DNA of 64,000 bases, from the NCBI RefSeq assembly GCF_900086725.1, contig NZ_LT574836.1, positions 186,001 through 250,000 on the forward strand. The letters are read 5' to 3'. The notes below the pieces were generated by a model. That model was not told the origin of the DNA and did no database searches. It saw only the letters and a program-made list of their open reading frames with translations. The position numbers and the translations under genes are program-made. Source of the stretch: Bariatricus massiliensis (GTDB taxonomy: Bacteria; Bacillota; Clostridia; Lachnospirales; Lachnospiraceae). This document shows, one piece after another, positions 8,162 through 15,857 of the stretch (position 1 is its first letter; each line of letters begins with the position of its first letter).

Positions 8162-9385
8162 ATGAAGATTATAAATGGTGGTGTTACGGCACCGAAGGGA
8201 TTTGAGGCGGCAGCGACGGCTGCGAAGATTAAGTATCAGGACAGGACGGATATGGCGATGATTTACAGTCAGGTGCCATGTGAATGTGCGGGCACTTTTA
8301 CGACGAATGTGGTGAAAGCGGCCTGTGTGAAATGGGACCAGCAGGTGGTGAACAGCGGTGTGAAGGCGCAGGCGGTGATTGTGAATTCTGGGATTGCCAA
8401 TGCCTGTACGGGCGCAGAGGGCTTTGGTTACTGTAAGGACACTGCGGCAGCGGCTGCGGAGGCTCTGGACATTTCTGCCGATGGAGTTCTGATTGGCTCT
8501 ACCGGGGTCATAGGAAAGCAGCTTCCGATTGACCGGATTACGGCTGGCGTGAAGGTTTTGGCAGGGAAGAAGAATGATACGACGGAAAATGGTACTGAGG
8601 CGGCCCGGGCGATTATGACTACCGATACGTTTGAAAAGCAGCTTGCGGTGGAAATCGAAGTGGGTGGCAAGACGGTTACGATTGGCGGCATGGCCAAGGG
8701 CTCTGGCATGATTCACCCGAATATGTGCACGATGCTGAGTTTTGTGACGACGGATGCTGTTATCACAAAAGAGGCGCTGCAGAAGGCGCTCAGCGATGAC
8801 GTGGACGACACATACAATATGATTTCCGTCGACGGGGACACCTCCACCAACGATACCGTGGTCGTTCTGGCGAACGGCATGGCGGGAAATGAGGAGATTA
8901 CCGTGGATTCGGAGAGCTATCCGGTATTTGCTTCCGCGCTCCATGAAATCAACGAGTATCTGGCAAAGAAAATCGCAGGCGACGGCGAGGGGGCCACTGC
9001 CCTGTTCGAAGTGCAGGTGGTTGGCGCGGATACGAAGAAAACTGCAAAAGTGCTGGCAAAATCTATCGTCTGCTCCAATCTGACGAAGACTGCAATCGCA
9101 GGACACGATGCCAATTGGGGACGGATTTTGTGCGCGATGGGATATTCGGGAGCACAGTTCGACCCGGAGAAGGTAGATTTGTATTTTGAGAGCAAGGCAG
9201 GGAAGATTCAGATTATAGAAAACGGTACCGCGGTGGACTACAGCGAGGAGAAGGCCACAGAGATTCTCTCCCAGCCAGAAGTAAAAGCGGTGGCCGACGT
9301 GAAAATGGGAACCGAAGAGGCGACGGCATGGGGCTGCGACTTGACTCACGGCTATATTGACATCAACGCAGATTACAGAAGTTAA
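8162..9385 (+). CDS. argJ: Glutamate N-acetyltransferase / amino-acid N-acetyltransferase (ArgJ)
   Basis: Transfers acetyl from N-acetylornithine to glutamate, recycling the acetyl group, and in bifunctional forms also uses acetyl-CoA. The 407-residue precursor self-cleaves into two chains at the conserved KGSGMIHPNM-C-T-ML site; the nucleophile is T190, and the residue before it is Cys189 where many homologues have Ala. The C-terminal T-A-x-x-GHDANWGRI-like motif is intact. AAGGAG lies 8 bases ahead of the ATG. Bifunctionality cannot be read from sequence, but no long-form argA is present in the operon. Confidence 0.96.
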   Translation: MKIINGGVTAPKGFEAAATAAKIKYQDRTDMAMIYSQVPCECAGTFTTNVVKAACVKWDQQVVNSGVKAQAVIVNSGIANACTGAEGFGYCKDTAAAAAEALDISADGVLIGSTGVIGKQLPIDRITAGVKVLAGKKNDTTENGTEAARAIMTTDTFEKQLAVEIEVGGKTVTIGGMAKGSGMIHPNMCTMLSFVTTDAVITKEALQKALSDDVDDTYNMISVDGDTSTNDTVVVLANGMAGNEEITVDSESYPVFASALHEINEYLAKKIAGDGEGATALFEVQVVGADTKKTAKVLAKSIVCSNLTKTAIAGHDANWGRILCAMGYSGAQFDPEKVDLYFESKAGKIQIIENGTAVDYSEEKATEILSQPEVKAVADVKMGTEEATAWGCDLTHGYIDINADYRS

Positions 9386-9422
9386 TGCCGGCAACACGCA
9401 TGTTATAAAGGAAGGGAAAAAT

Positions 9423-10307
9423 ATGAATCAGAATATGCAGAAATATCTGGACAAAGCAGAAGTGCTGATAGAGGCGCTCCCATATATCCAGCGCTTTAAC
9501 CGGAAAATTATTGTTGTAAAATACGGCGGAAGCGCCATGATTGACGAAGAGCTGCAGAAAAATGTTATCAAAGATGTGACACTGCTGAAGCTGACCGGAT
9601 TCAAGCCGATTATTGTGCACGGAGGCGGAAAAGAAATCAGCCGCTGGGTAGGCAAGGTAGGAATGGAGCCGAAATTCATCAACGGGCTGCGGGTGACCGA
9701 CGAGGACACGATGGAAGTGGCCGAGATGGTTCTCAATAAGGTAAATAAAGGCCTTGTCCGCATGGTAGAAGAACTGGGCGTGCGAGCCATCGGCATCAGC
9801 GGAAAGGACGGCGCACTGCTGCGCGTCGACAAAAAGTATTCCGACGGAGAAGACATCGGCTACGTGGGAAATATTAAGTCCGTCAACGCAGATATTCTCT
9901 TCGACTTGCTGGAAAAAGATTTCCTCCCCATCGTCTGCCCTATCGGTTTGGACGACGACTACAATACATACAACATAAATGCAGACGATGCCGCATACGC
10001 GATCGCAAAGGCAGTGCACGCAGAAAAACTGGCATTTCTCTCGGACATCGAAGGCGTTTACCGCAATTACGAAGACAAAGACTCGCTCATCTCCGAGCTG
10101 ACAGTTGCAGATGCCCGCAGCCTTATCGAGGACGGAAGCATCAACGGCGGCATGATTCCGAAGATACAGAACTGCATAGGAGCTATCGAAAACGGAGTTT
10201 CCAGAGTTCATATTCTGGACGGAAGAATTCCCCACTGCTTACTCCTTGAGATATTTACAAAGAAAGGCATCGGTACGGCCATTCTCCATAATGAGGATGA
10301 CATGTAG
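9423..10307 (+). CDS. argB: Acetylglutamate kinase (ArgB)
   Basis: Phosphorylates N-acetylglutamate, the second arginine step and usually the feedback-inhibited one. The 294 residues show the amino-acid kinase motifs KYGGSAM near 35, VHGGGKEI near 70 and the C-terminal NGGMIPK near 240. The N-terminal helix (MNQNMQKYLDKAEVL) is the type seen in hexameric, arginine-sensitive kinases, so inhibition by arginine is likely (inference). The start at 9423 follows AAAGGAAGGG; an in-frame ATG at 9357 lies inside argJ and lacks a good ribosome site. Confidence 0.96.
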   Translation: MNQNMQKYLDKAEVLIEALPYIQRFNRKIIVVKYGGSAMIDEELQKNVIKDVTLLKLTGFKPIIVHGGGKEISRWVGKVGMEPKFINGLRVTDEDTMEVAEMVLNKVNKGLVRMVEELGVRAIGISGKDGALLRVDKKYSDGEDIGYVGNIKSVNADILFDLLEKDFLPIVCPIGLDDDYNTYNINADDAAYAIAKAVHAEKLAFLSDIEGVYRNYEDKDSLISELTVADARSLIEDGSINGGMIPKIQNCIGAIENGVSRVHILDGRIPHCLLLEIFTKKGIGTAILHNEDDM

Positions 10308-10329
10308 AAGACGGAAAGAAGGGATTTAT

Positions 10330-11511
10330 ATGGAAAATAAATACATACACGATACAGAAGACGCTCTCTTGAAGACTTACAACCGTTTTCCCGTCGTGGT
10401 GGAGCACGGCGAAGGGGTCTATGTGTATGATACGGAAGGAAAAAAATATCTGGACTTTACAGCTGGGATTGCAGTATGCTCACTGGGATACAGCAACGAG
10501 GAGTATAAAAATGCCTTGAAGAGCCAGATCGACAAGATCATGCACACGTCGAACCTCTATTACAATACTGCCTGTGGCGAGGCGGCAGAGGCGCTCAAGG
10601 ACATTTGCGGCATGGATAAAGTTTTCTTTACCAACAGTGGCACGGAGGCAAATGAAGGCGCCCTAAAAGCGGCCAGAAAATACGCTTACGCAAAAAAATC
10701 CGGACGGTACGAATTTATTGCCATGGAACATGCATTTCACGGAAGAACCATAGGAGCAGTGTCCGTCACGGGACATAAAGAATACCGGGAACCCTTTGAA
10801 CCGATGATGGCAGGCGTGTCCTTCGCGGAATTCAATAATCTGGACAGCGTAAAAGCACTTGTGACAGATAAGACCTGCGCCATTATTGTGGAGCCGATTC
10901 AGGGAGAGGGCGGCATCAACCCGGCGGAACCAGAATTTTTGGAAGGGCTGAGAACGCTCTGCGACGAAAATGACATGCTGCTCATCTTTGACGAGATTCA
11001 ATGCGGGATGGGAAGAAGCGGTTCCTATTTTGCATGGCAGGGGTATGGCGTGAAGCCGGATATTTTGACGATGGCCAAAGCGATAGGGAACGGAATCCCC
11101 GTGGGGGCATTCGCCATGACGGCGAAGGTGGCAGAGCATTCGCTGAAGCCCGGAGACCACGGCACTACTTATGGCGGAAATCCGCTGGCCTGCGCTGCGG
11201 TGGCAAAGACCATTGAGATATTCAAAAAAGAAAAACTTGTGGAGCATGTAAATGAAATCGCTCCCTACGTGAAGGAAAAGCTGGAGGAAATCGTACAGAC
11301 CGGCGGCTGTGCCGTGAAGGCAAAGGGCAAGGGGCTGATACAAGGACTTCAGATAACAAAGCCCGTCTCAGAAGTATCGGCAAAGGCACTGGAAGAAGGT
11401 CTTTTGGTAATCAGCGCCGGAAGCGATGTGCTGCGCATTATTCCACCTCTTATTATAGAAAAAGAGCATGTGGATGAGATGGCGGAAAAATTAAAAAAAG
11501 CATTGGCATAA
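10330..11511 (+). CDS. argD: Acetylornithine aminotransferase (ArgD)
   Basis: A PLP-dependent class III aminotransferase converting N-acetylglutamate semialdehyde to N-acetylornithine. The 393 residues carry TNSGTEANEGALK (102-114), H-G-R-T near 138, the E-P-I-Q-G-E-GG segment near 188-195, D-E-I-Q near 221 and the PLP lysine K250 in TMAKAIGNG. AAGAAGGG precedes the ATG at 10330. It is the last recognisable arginine gene here; argF, argG, argH and carAB are not in the window. Confidence 0.95.
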   Translation: MENKYIHDTEDALLKTYNRFPVVVEHGEGVYVYDTEGKKYLDFTAGIAVCSLGYSNEEYKNALKSQIDKIMHTSNLYYNTACGEAAEALKDICGMDKVFFTNSGTEANEGALKAARKYAYAKKSGRYEFIAMEHAFHGRTIGAVSVTGHKEYREPFEPMMAGVSFAEFNNLDSVKALVTDKTCAIIVEPIQGEGGINPAEPEFLEGLRTLCDENDMLLIFDEIQCGMGRSGSYFAWQGYGVKPDILTMAKAIGNGIPVGAFAMTAKVAEHSLKPGDHGTTYGGNPLACAAVAKTIEIFKKEKLVEHVNEIAPYVKEKLEEIVQTGGCAVKAKGKGLIQGLQITKPVSEVSAKALEEGLLVISAGSDVLRIIPPLIIEKEHVDEMAEKLKKALA

Positions 11512-11522
11512 CAGGTATAATA

Positions 11523-11586
11523 ACCCAGCTGCAGGGCATACTCTTAACATAAAAGTTTGGAGGAATATAAGGCATGGCTGGGTTTT
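11523..11586 (+). promoter_or_regulatory. Long-loop inverted repeat spanning the start of the DMT gene
   Basis: AACCCAGC just after argD is perfectly complementary to GCTGGGTT in codons 2-4 of the next gene, and that right arm is followed by more T residues. The loop of about 45 bases contains the ribosome site GGAGG and the ATG. The fold could act as a weak terminator at the end of the arg message or as a translation switch for the downstream gene. Confidence 0.35.
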
Positions 11587-12005
11587 TTATTGCCCTGATT
11601 TCGGGGGCGCTTATGAGTGTACAGGGAGTTTTTAATACACAGGTCACAAAGACGACGGGAATGTGGGTGAGCAATGCTTGGGTGCAGCTGAGCGCATTTG
11701 CCCTCTGCCTCGTGATGTGGTTCATTATGGGAAGGGACAGCATTGCGGCAATCGGCAAAGTGGAGCCTAAATATGTGCTGCTTGGAGGCGTGATAGGCGC
11801 GGGAATCACATGGACTGTCATCAAGAGCATGTCTCAGCTGGGACCGGCGAAGGCGGCGCTTTTAATTGTCATTGCGCAGTTGATCGTGGCTTACGTGATT
11901 GAGCTTCTGGGACTGTTCGGTGTGGATAAGCAGCCGCTTGAATGGCGCAAGGTAGGCGGAATGGCGCTGGCGCTGATCGGCGTGGCAATTTTCCAATGGA
12001 AATAG
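11574..12005 (+). CDS. Small DMT-superfamily membrane protein (YdcZ/DUF606 type)
   Basis: A 143-residue protein with four to five hydrophobic helices: about residues 2-20, 32-52, 66-85, 95-115 and 125-142. Length and the G-x-x-x-S-x-Q-G-x-F-N motif near 11-22 match the YdcZ/DUF606 half-size drug/metabolite transporter family, which probably works as a dimer. It begins 62 bases after argD and could be co-transcribed; whether it exports an amino acid is open. The ribosome site GGAGG lies about 9 bases before the ATG. Confidence 0.82.
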   Translation: MAGFFIALISGALMSVQGVFNTQVTKTTGMWVSNAWVQLSAFALCLVMWFIMGRDSIAAIGKVEPKYVLLGGVIGAGITWTVIKSMSQLGPAKAALLIVIAQLIVAYVIELLGLFGVDKQPLEWRKVGGMALALIGVAIFQWK

Positions 12006-12025
12006 CGGTAATTTTGTAAAATCTG

Positions 12026-12054
12026 TTGTAAAAGACTCAAAAATCCGATACAAT
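12026..12054 (+). promoter_or_regulatory. Promoter of the comEA-like operon
   Basis: TTGTAA, a 17-base spacer and TACAAT. A small GNRA-capped hairpin TCCGC-GGAA-GCGGA (12087-12100) lies in the leader directly before the ribosome site. Confidence 0.6.
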
Positions 12055-12106
12055 GAAACTGTCTTAGTAATACGCGAGGGGTAACATCCGCGGAAGCGGA
12101 GGAGAC

Positions 12107-12775
12107 ATGTGTAAGATAAGACGGACATTGTGGTTTGTATGGATTTTTTGGATACTGATATTTATTCTATGTGGCTGCACAAGGCAGGAGGAAGGACTCC
12201 GTGAGGTGTCCCTGTCTGAGAACAGTCAAGCCGGGCAGGATGTGGAAAAAGCAGACGGCGGCCCGGAGGATGAAAAGACGGAAACAGAGAGAAACGGCGA
12301 AGAGGCTCAGACGCAAGGTCAGGAGCCTTCTATTATTTGTGTCTATGTGTGTGGCCAAGTAGCGCGCGCAGGGGTCTACGAGCTGGAGTCAGGGGATAGA
12401 ATAGTTGACGCCATAGAAGCGGCAGGCGGCATGACGGAAGAAGCGGCGGCCGACTGGCTGAATCAGGCGGAACTGCTCAGCGATGGGCAGAAGGTATACG
12501 TGCCCGACCGGGAAGAGGCCTTGAGCATGGAAGATATGCCGGCCGGTGGCGGGGCGGAGGGGGAAGCTTCGGCGGAGACCGAGGGAAAGGTGAACCTTAA
12601 CACAGCCTCCAAAGAAGAACTGATGACACTTGCCGGGATAGGCGAGACAAGGGCAGAGAGTATCCTCGCATACCGCAGGGAACACGGAAAATTCCAGAGT
12701 ATCGAAGAGATACAGCAGGTAGAGGGAATCAAGAGCGGTATATACAGCCGCATTAAAGATAAGATTATGATATAA
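12107..12775 (+). CDS. comEA: ComEA-like DNA-binding lipoprotein (SLBB + helix-hairpin-helix)
   Basis: Likely DNA receptor of the competence machinery on the outer face of the membrane. The 222 residues comprise a hydrophobic N-terminus ending in L-C-G-C near residue 24, an acidic low-complexity linker (about 30-70), an SLBB domain (about 75-135, with VYVCGQVARAGVYEL) and a C-terminal ComEA-type double helix-hairpin-helix (about 160-222, NLNTASKEEL and LAGIGETRA). Most Firmicute ComEA proteins have an uncleaved membrane helix; here the N-terminus looks like a lipoprotein signal. comEC lies 3 kb downstream in the same direction, separated by a two-component system and a GerMN lipoprotein. Confidence 0.88.
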   Translation: MCKIRRTLWFVWIFWILIFILCGCTRQEEGLREVSLSENSQAGQDVEKADGGPEDEKTETERNGEEAQTQGQEPSIICVYVCGQVARAGVYELESGDRIVDAIEAAGGMTEEAAADWLNQAELLSDGQKVYVPDREEALSMEDMPAGGGAEGEASAETEGKVNLNTASKEELMTLAGIGETRAESILAYRREHGKFQSIEEIQQVEGIKSGIYSRIKDKIMI

Positions 12776-12787
12776 GGGAGAGAAAGA

Positions 12788-13477
12788 ATGAGCAGGAAAG
12801 TATTGGTAGTGGACGATGAAAAATTGATTGTAAAAGGGATTCGTTTCAGTCTGGAGCAGGATGATATGGAAGTGGACTGCGCTTACGACGGAGAAGAAGC
12901 ACTTGAGATGGCAAAACGGAAGGCGTATGATATTATACTTCTGGATGTGATGCTCCCAAAGATTGAGGGGTTTGATGTCTGCCGCCAGATCAGGGAATTT
13001 TCAGATGTCCCCATTGTCATGCTGACTGCGAAAGGCGAGGATATGGACAAGATTCTTGGACTGGAATACGGAGCAGATGATTACATAACTAAGCCGTTCA
13101 ATATTCTGGAAGTCAAAGCGCGGATAAAAGCGATCATGAGACGGACAAGCAAAAAAGAAGTGAGCGCGCCGGTAACGAAGGTGATTACCAAAGGGGAACT
13201 GAAAATCGACTGTGAGAGCCGCAGAGTGTTCTCCGGAGACCGGGAGCTGAATCTTACCGCTAAGGAGTTCGACTTGCTGGAACTTCTTGCCACCAATCCC
13301 AACAAGGTCTACAGCAGGGAAAATCTACTCAATATTGTGTGGGGCTATGAGTATCCGGGCGACGCAAGGACGGTGGACGTACATATCCGCCGGCTCAGAG
13401 AGAAGATCGAGGTAAATCCGAGTGACCCGAAGTATGTATACACAAAGTGGGGAGTTGGTTATTATTTCAGGGGTTAA
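12788..13477 (+). CDS. OmpR/PhoB-family response regulator
   Basis: A 229-residue two-domain regulator. The receiver has the acidic pair near D9/D10, the phosphoacceptor D53 in LLDVMLP, T-A-K near 81-83 and KPF near 103. The C-terminal winged helix (about 130-229) shows the NLTAKEFDLLELL and R-TVDVHIRRLR-K-E signatures of DNA-binding OmpR members. It overlaps the start of its cognate kinase gene, so they are translationally coupled. The target genes are unknown; its place between comEA and the GerMN and comEC genes makes those candidates. Confidence 0.93.
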   Translation: MSRKVLVVDDEKLIVKGIRFSLEQDDMEVDCAYDGEEALEMAKRKAYDIILLDVMLPKIEGFDVCRQIREFSDVPIVMLTAKGEDMDKILGLEYGADDYITKPFNILEVKARIKAIMRRTSKKEVSAPVTKVITKGELKIDCESRRVFSGDRELNLTAKEFDLLELLATNPNKVYSRENLLNIVWGYEYPGDARTVDVHIRRLREKIEVNPSDPKYVYTKWGVGYYFRG

Positions 13478-14903
13478 AATAAAATTACGGCCAAAGTTTT
13501 TAAAAAGTATGCAGCTGCGCATCGTTGTACTTTTGAGCTTGTTCGCGATAGTTTCCAGCGTACTATTGAAGGGACTGGTGCTGAAGAATTCGGAACAGCG
13601 CTCCGTGCAGACGCGCACGGCAGACATTCAGAATCAATGTACGATTCTATGTAATCAGCTTGTGAGCTCTAATTATCTTGCGGACACACAGTCTGAAGTC
13701 GTAAATGCCGAATTAACACAATTGTCAAACATCTACAACGGCAGAGTGGTGGTAATCAACGACGAGTTCCGTATAATTAAAGATACATACAATCTTCAGG
13801 AAGGCAAGACCATTGTCTCTGAGGAGGTTGTGAAATGTTTCAAAGGAAAACAGATTACTAATTATGATGCAAAAAGCCGCTATATAGAGGTCGCTACGCC
13901 AATCGTGAATCCGGAAAGCATGCAGGTGGCGGGAATGATGCTTGTGAGCGTCTCCACGGACACTATAAGGGACAGCGTCATGGTGCTTCGGGGAAAGGCC
14001 GATATAGCGCAGGCCACCATCATCATCATCTTTATCATCCTTGCGGTATTCATCGGCATGCTTCTTGTACGTCCGCTGAAAAGGATGACTCGTTCTATCG
14101 ATGAGATGACGGAGGGATATGGTGAAAATTATTTGCATGAAGACGCTTACAATGAAACAAAACAAATTTCGGATGCATTCAATAAGCTGTGGGACCGCTA
14201 TAAAGTGCTGGACGCATCCCGAGAGGAGTTTGTGGCAAATGTGTCCCATGAATTAAAGACGCCCCTTACGTCCATGAAAGTGCTGGCCGATTCCCTTTTG
14301 GCACAGCCTGAGGCTCCGGTGGAGCTTTATCAGGAGTTCATGGGTGATTTGTCGCAGGAAATCGAGCGGGAGAACAAGATTATCAATGATCTGCTCTCAC
14401 TTGTCAAGCTGGACAAGCGGGGGGCAAACTTAAACATTAAAAGTGAAAATATTAATGAACTGGTAGAGCGGATATTGAAAAGGCTTCGGCCGCTGGCTGC
14501 CACAAGGAATATTGAGCTTGTATTTGAGAGCTTTCGAACGGTAAGTGCAGAGGTGGATGAGGTGAAACTGTCTCTGGCGGTCACGAATCTGGTGGAGAAC
14601 GCTGTAAAGTACAATAAAGAAGATGGCTGGGTCCATGTGGCCCTGAATGCAGATCACAAGTATTTCTACTTGAAGGTTGCAGACTCAGGAATCGGAATCC
14701 CAAAAGAGGAGACGGAACATATATTTGAACGCTTTTACCGGGTGGACAAATCCCATTCCAGAGAGATCGGCGGTACAGGACTCGGCCTTGCCATTGCCAG
14801 AAATGCGGTGGTCATGCACCGTGGGGCAATCAAGGTATATAGTGAGCCGGGAGAAGGAACTACATTTACTGTAAGAATTCCACTCACCTATATATCCCAA
14901 TAG
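13422..14903 (+). CDS. Membrane sensor histidine kinase
   Basis: The partner kinase of the preceding response regulator, up to 493 residues. A first membrane helix lies at about 33-53, an extracytoplasmic sensor of about 140 residues follows, then a second helix near 190-212, a HAMP linker, HisKA with the phosphorylated H276 in VSHELKTPL, and HATPase_c with N-box NAVKYN, DSGIGIP and GTGLGLAIA. The start is uncertain: ATG at 13422 or 13434 overlaps the regulator, and an in-frame ATG at 13509 would start at MQLRIVVLL just before the first helix. The positively charged IKLRPKF stretch before the helix favours one of the upstream starts. Confidence 0.92.
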   Translation: MTRSMYTQSGELVIISGVKIKLRPKFLKSMQLRIVVLLSLFAIVSSVLLKGLVLKNSEQRSVQTRTADIQNQCTILCNQLVSSNYLADTQSEVVNAELTQLSNIYNGRVVVINDEFRIIKDTYNLQEGKTIVSEEVVKCFKGKQITNYDAKSRYIEVATPIVNPESMQVAGMMLVSVSTDTIRDSVMVLRGKADIAQATIIIIFIILAVFIGMLLVRPLKRMTRSIDEMTEGYGENYLHEDAYNETKQISDAFNKLWDRYKVLDASREEFVANVSHELKTPLTSMKVLADSLLAQPEAPVELYQEFMGDLSQEIERENKIINDLLSLVKLDKRGANLNIKSENINELVERILKRLRPLAATRNIELVFESFRTVSAEVDEVKLSLAVTNLVENAVKYNKEDGWVHVALNADHKYFYLKVADSGIGIPKEETEHIFERFYRVDKSHSREIGGTGLGLAIARNAVVMHRGAIKVYSEPGEGTTFTVRIPLTYISQ

Positions 14904-14915
14904 ATGGAGGACAAC

Positions 14916-15857
14916 ATGAAAAAACGGACGCGGGCAGGTATCAGCCTTGCACTGGCGGCAGTGACAGCGGTATTGGCATGTGGCTGCCGTGATAAAAAGG
15001 CTGATATCCAAAATGCAGAATATACAATATTTCATATCAATGCAGAGGGAAGCGGTCTCGTTGAGAGTGTTTATACCGGAAGCATGAAAGAGCCGGAAAA
15101 GGCCGTGGATCAGATGCTGTCAGCACTGAAAAAACCGGACGAATCTATTGAAGAACAGCCGGCAATCCCCAAAAAGGTGAAGGTGGAGCGCTTTCATCTG
15201 GAAGATGAAAAGCTGGAGCTTTTTTTCAATGCGGAGTACGGCAAGATGGACACGGTGCAGGAGGTGCTTACAAGGGCAGCGCTGGTAAGGTCCCTCACAC
15301 AGATTCCCAGTGTGTCGCTGGTAGCCTTTTTTGTAGACGGCGTGCCACTGACCAATAAGGACGGCGCGGAATTGGGCTATATGCAGTCGGAGGATTTTGT
15401 GCAGAATACAGGCTCAAATATTAATTCCTACGAAGTCACGGACCTGACGCTTTATTTTGCCAATGAGACCGGAGATAAGCTGGTGGAAGAGACGGTGAGC
15501 GTGCGGTACAATAGCAATCTCTCAAAGGAGAAGCTTATCGTAGAGCAGTTGATGAAGGGACCGTCTTCACAGGAACATCAGCCCACGATTCCGCAGGGGA
15601 CGAAGCTTCTGGGGGTTTCTGTAAAAGACGGAGTCTGCTATGTGAACTTTGATGAAGGAATGAACCGTACTATTCCGGGGGTAAAACCGGAAATGATGGT
15701 TTATTCGGTTATCAATTCTGTGACGGAAGGTGGTTCTGCGGGACGGGTGCAGATTTCAATTGACGGGGACAGCAATTTCAATTTTCAGGAGAGTGTGAAG
15801 CTCTCCGAGCCTCTCACCAGAGATTTGGATTTGGTGGAGGAAAAAGAGGGAGATTGA
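14916..15857 (+). CDS. GerMN-domain lipoprotein
   Basis: A 313-residue predicted lipoprotein with a basic N-terminus, a hydrophobic stretch and V-L-A-C near residue 22. Two GerMN-type domains follow, about residues 35-165 and 170-295; the second has the typical F-D-E-G and P-G-V-x-x-E-M-M-V-Y-S-V-x-N-S segment. B. subtilis GerM is needed in spore formation and germination, and single-GerMN lipoproteins also occur next to two-component systems. The start at 14916 is placed by GGAGG (14906-14910). It follows the kinase closely and its stop overlaps the comEC start (TTGA), so the genes are one operon. The precise role is unknown. Confidence 0.87.
   Translation: MKKRTRAGISLALAAVTAVLACGCRDKKADIQNAEYTIFHINAEGSGLVESVYTGSMKEPEKAVDQMLSALKKPDESIEEQPAIPKKVKVERFHLEDEKLELFFNAEYGKMDTVQEVLTRAALVRSLTQIPSVSLVAFFVDGVPLTNKDGAELGYMQSEDFVQNTGSNINSYEVTDLTLYFANETGDKLVEETVSVRYNSNLSKEKLIVEQLMKGPSSQEHQPTIPQGTKLLGVSVKDGVCYVNFDEGMNRTIPGVKPEMMVYSVINSVTEGGSAGRVQISIDGDSNFNFQESVKLSEPLTRDLDLVEEKEGD

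Noticed and set aside
8027..9397. A 456-codon open frame on the minus strand across argJ
   Set aside because: It mirrors the codon pattern of argJ, lacks a ribosome site and recognisable motifs, and argJ is complete on the other strand.
9363..10235. A 290-codon minus-strand frame across argB
   Set aside because: Shadow of the well-supported argB reading frame; no homology-like features.
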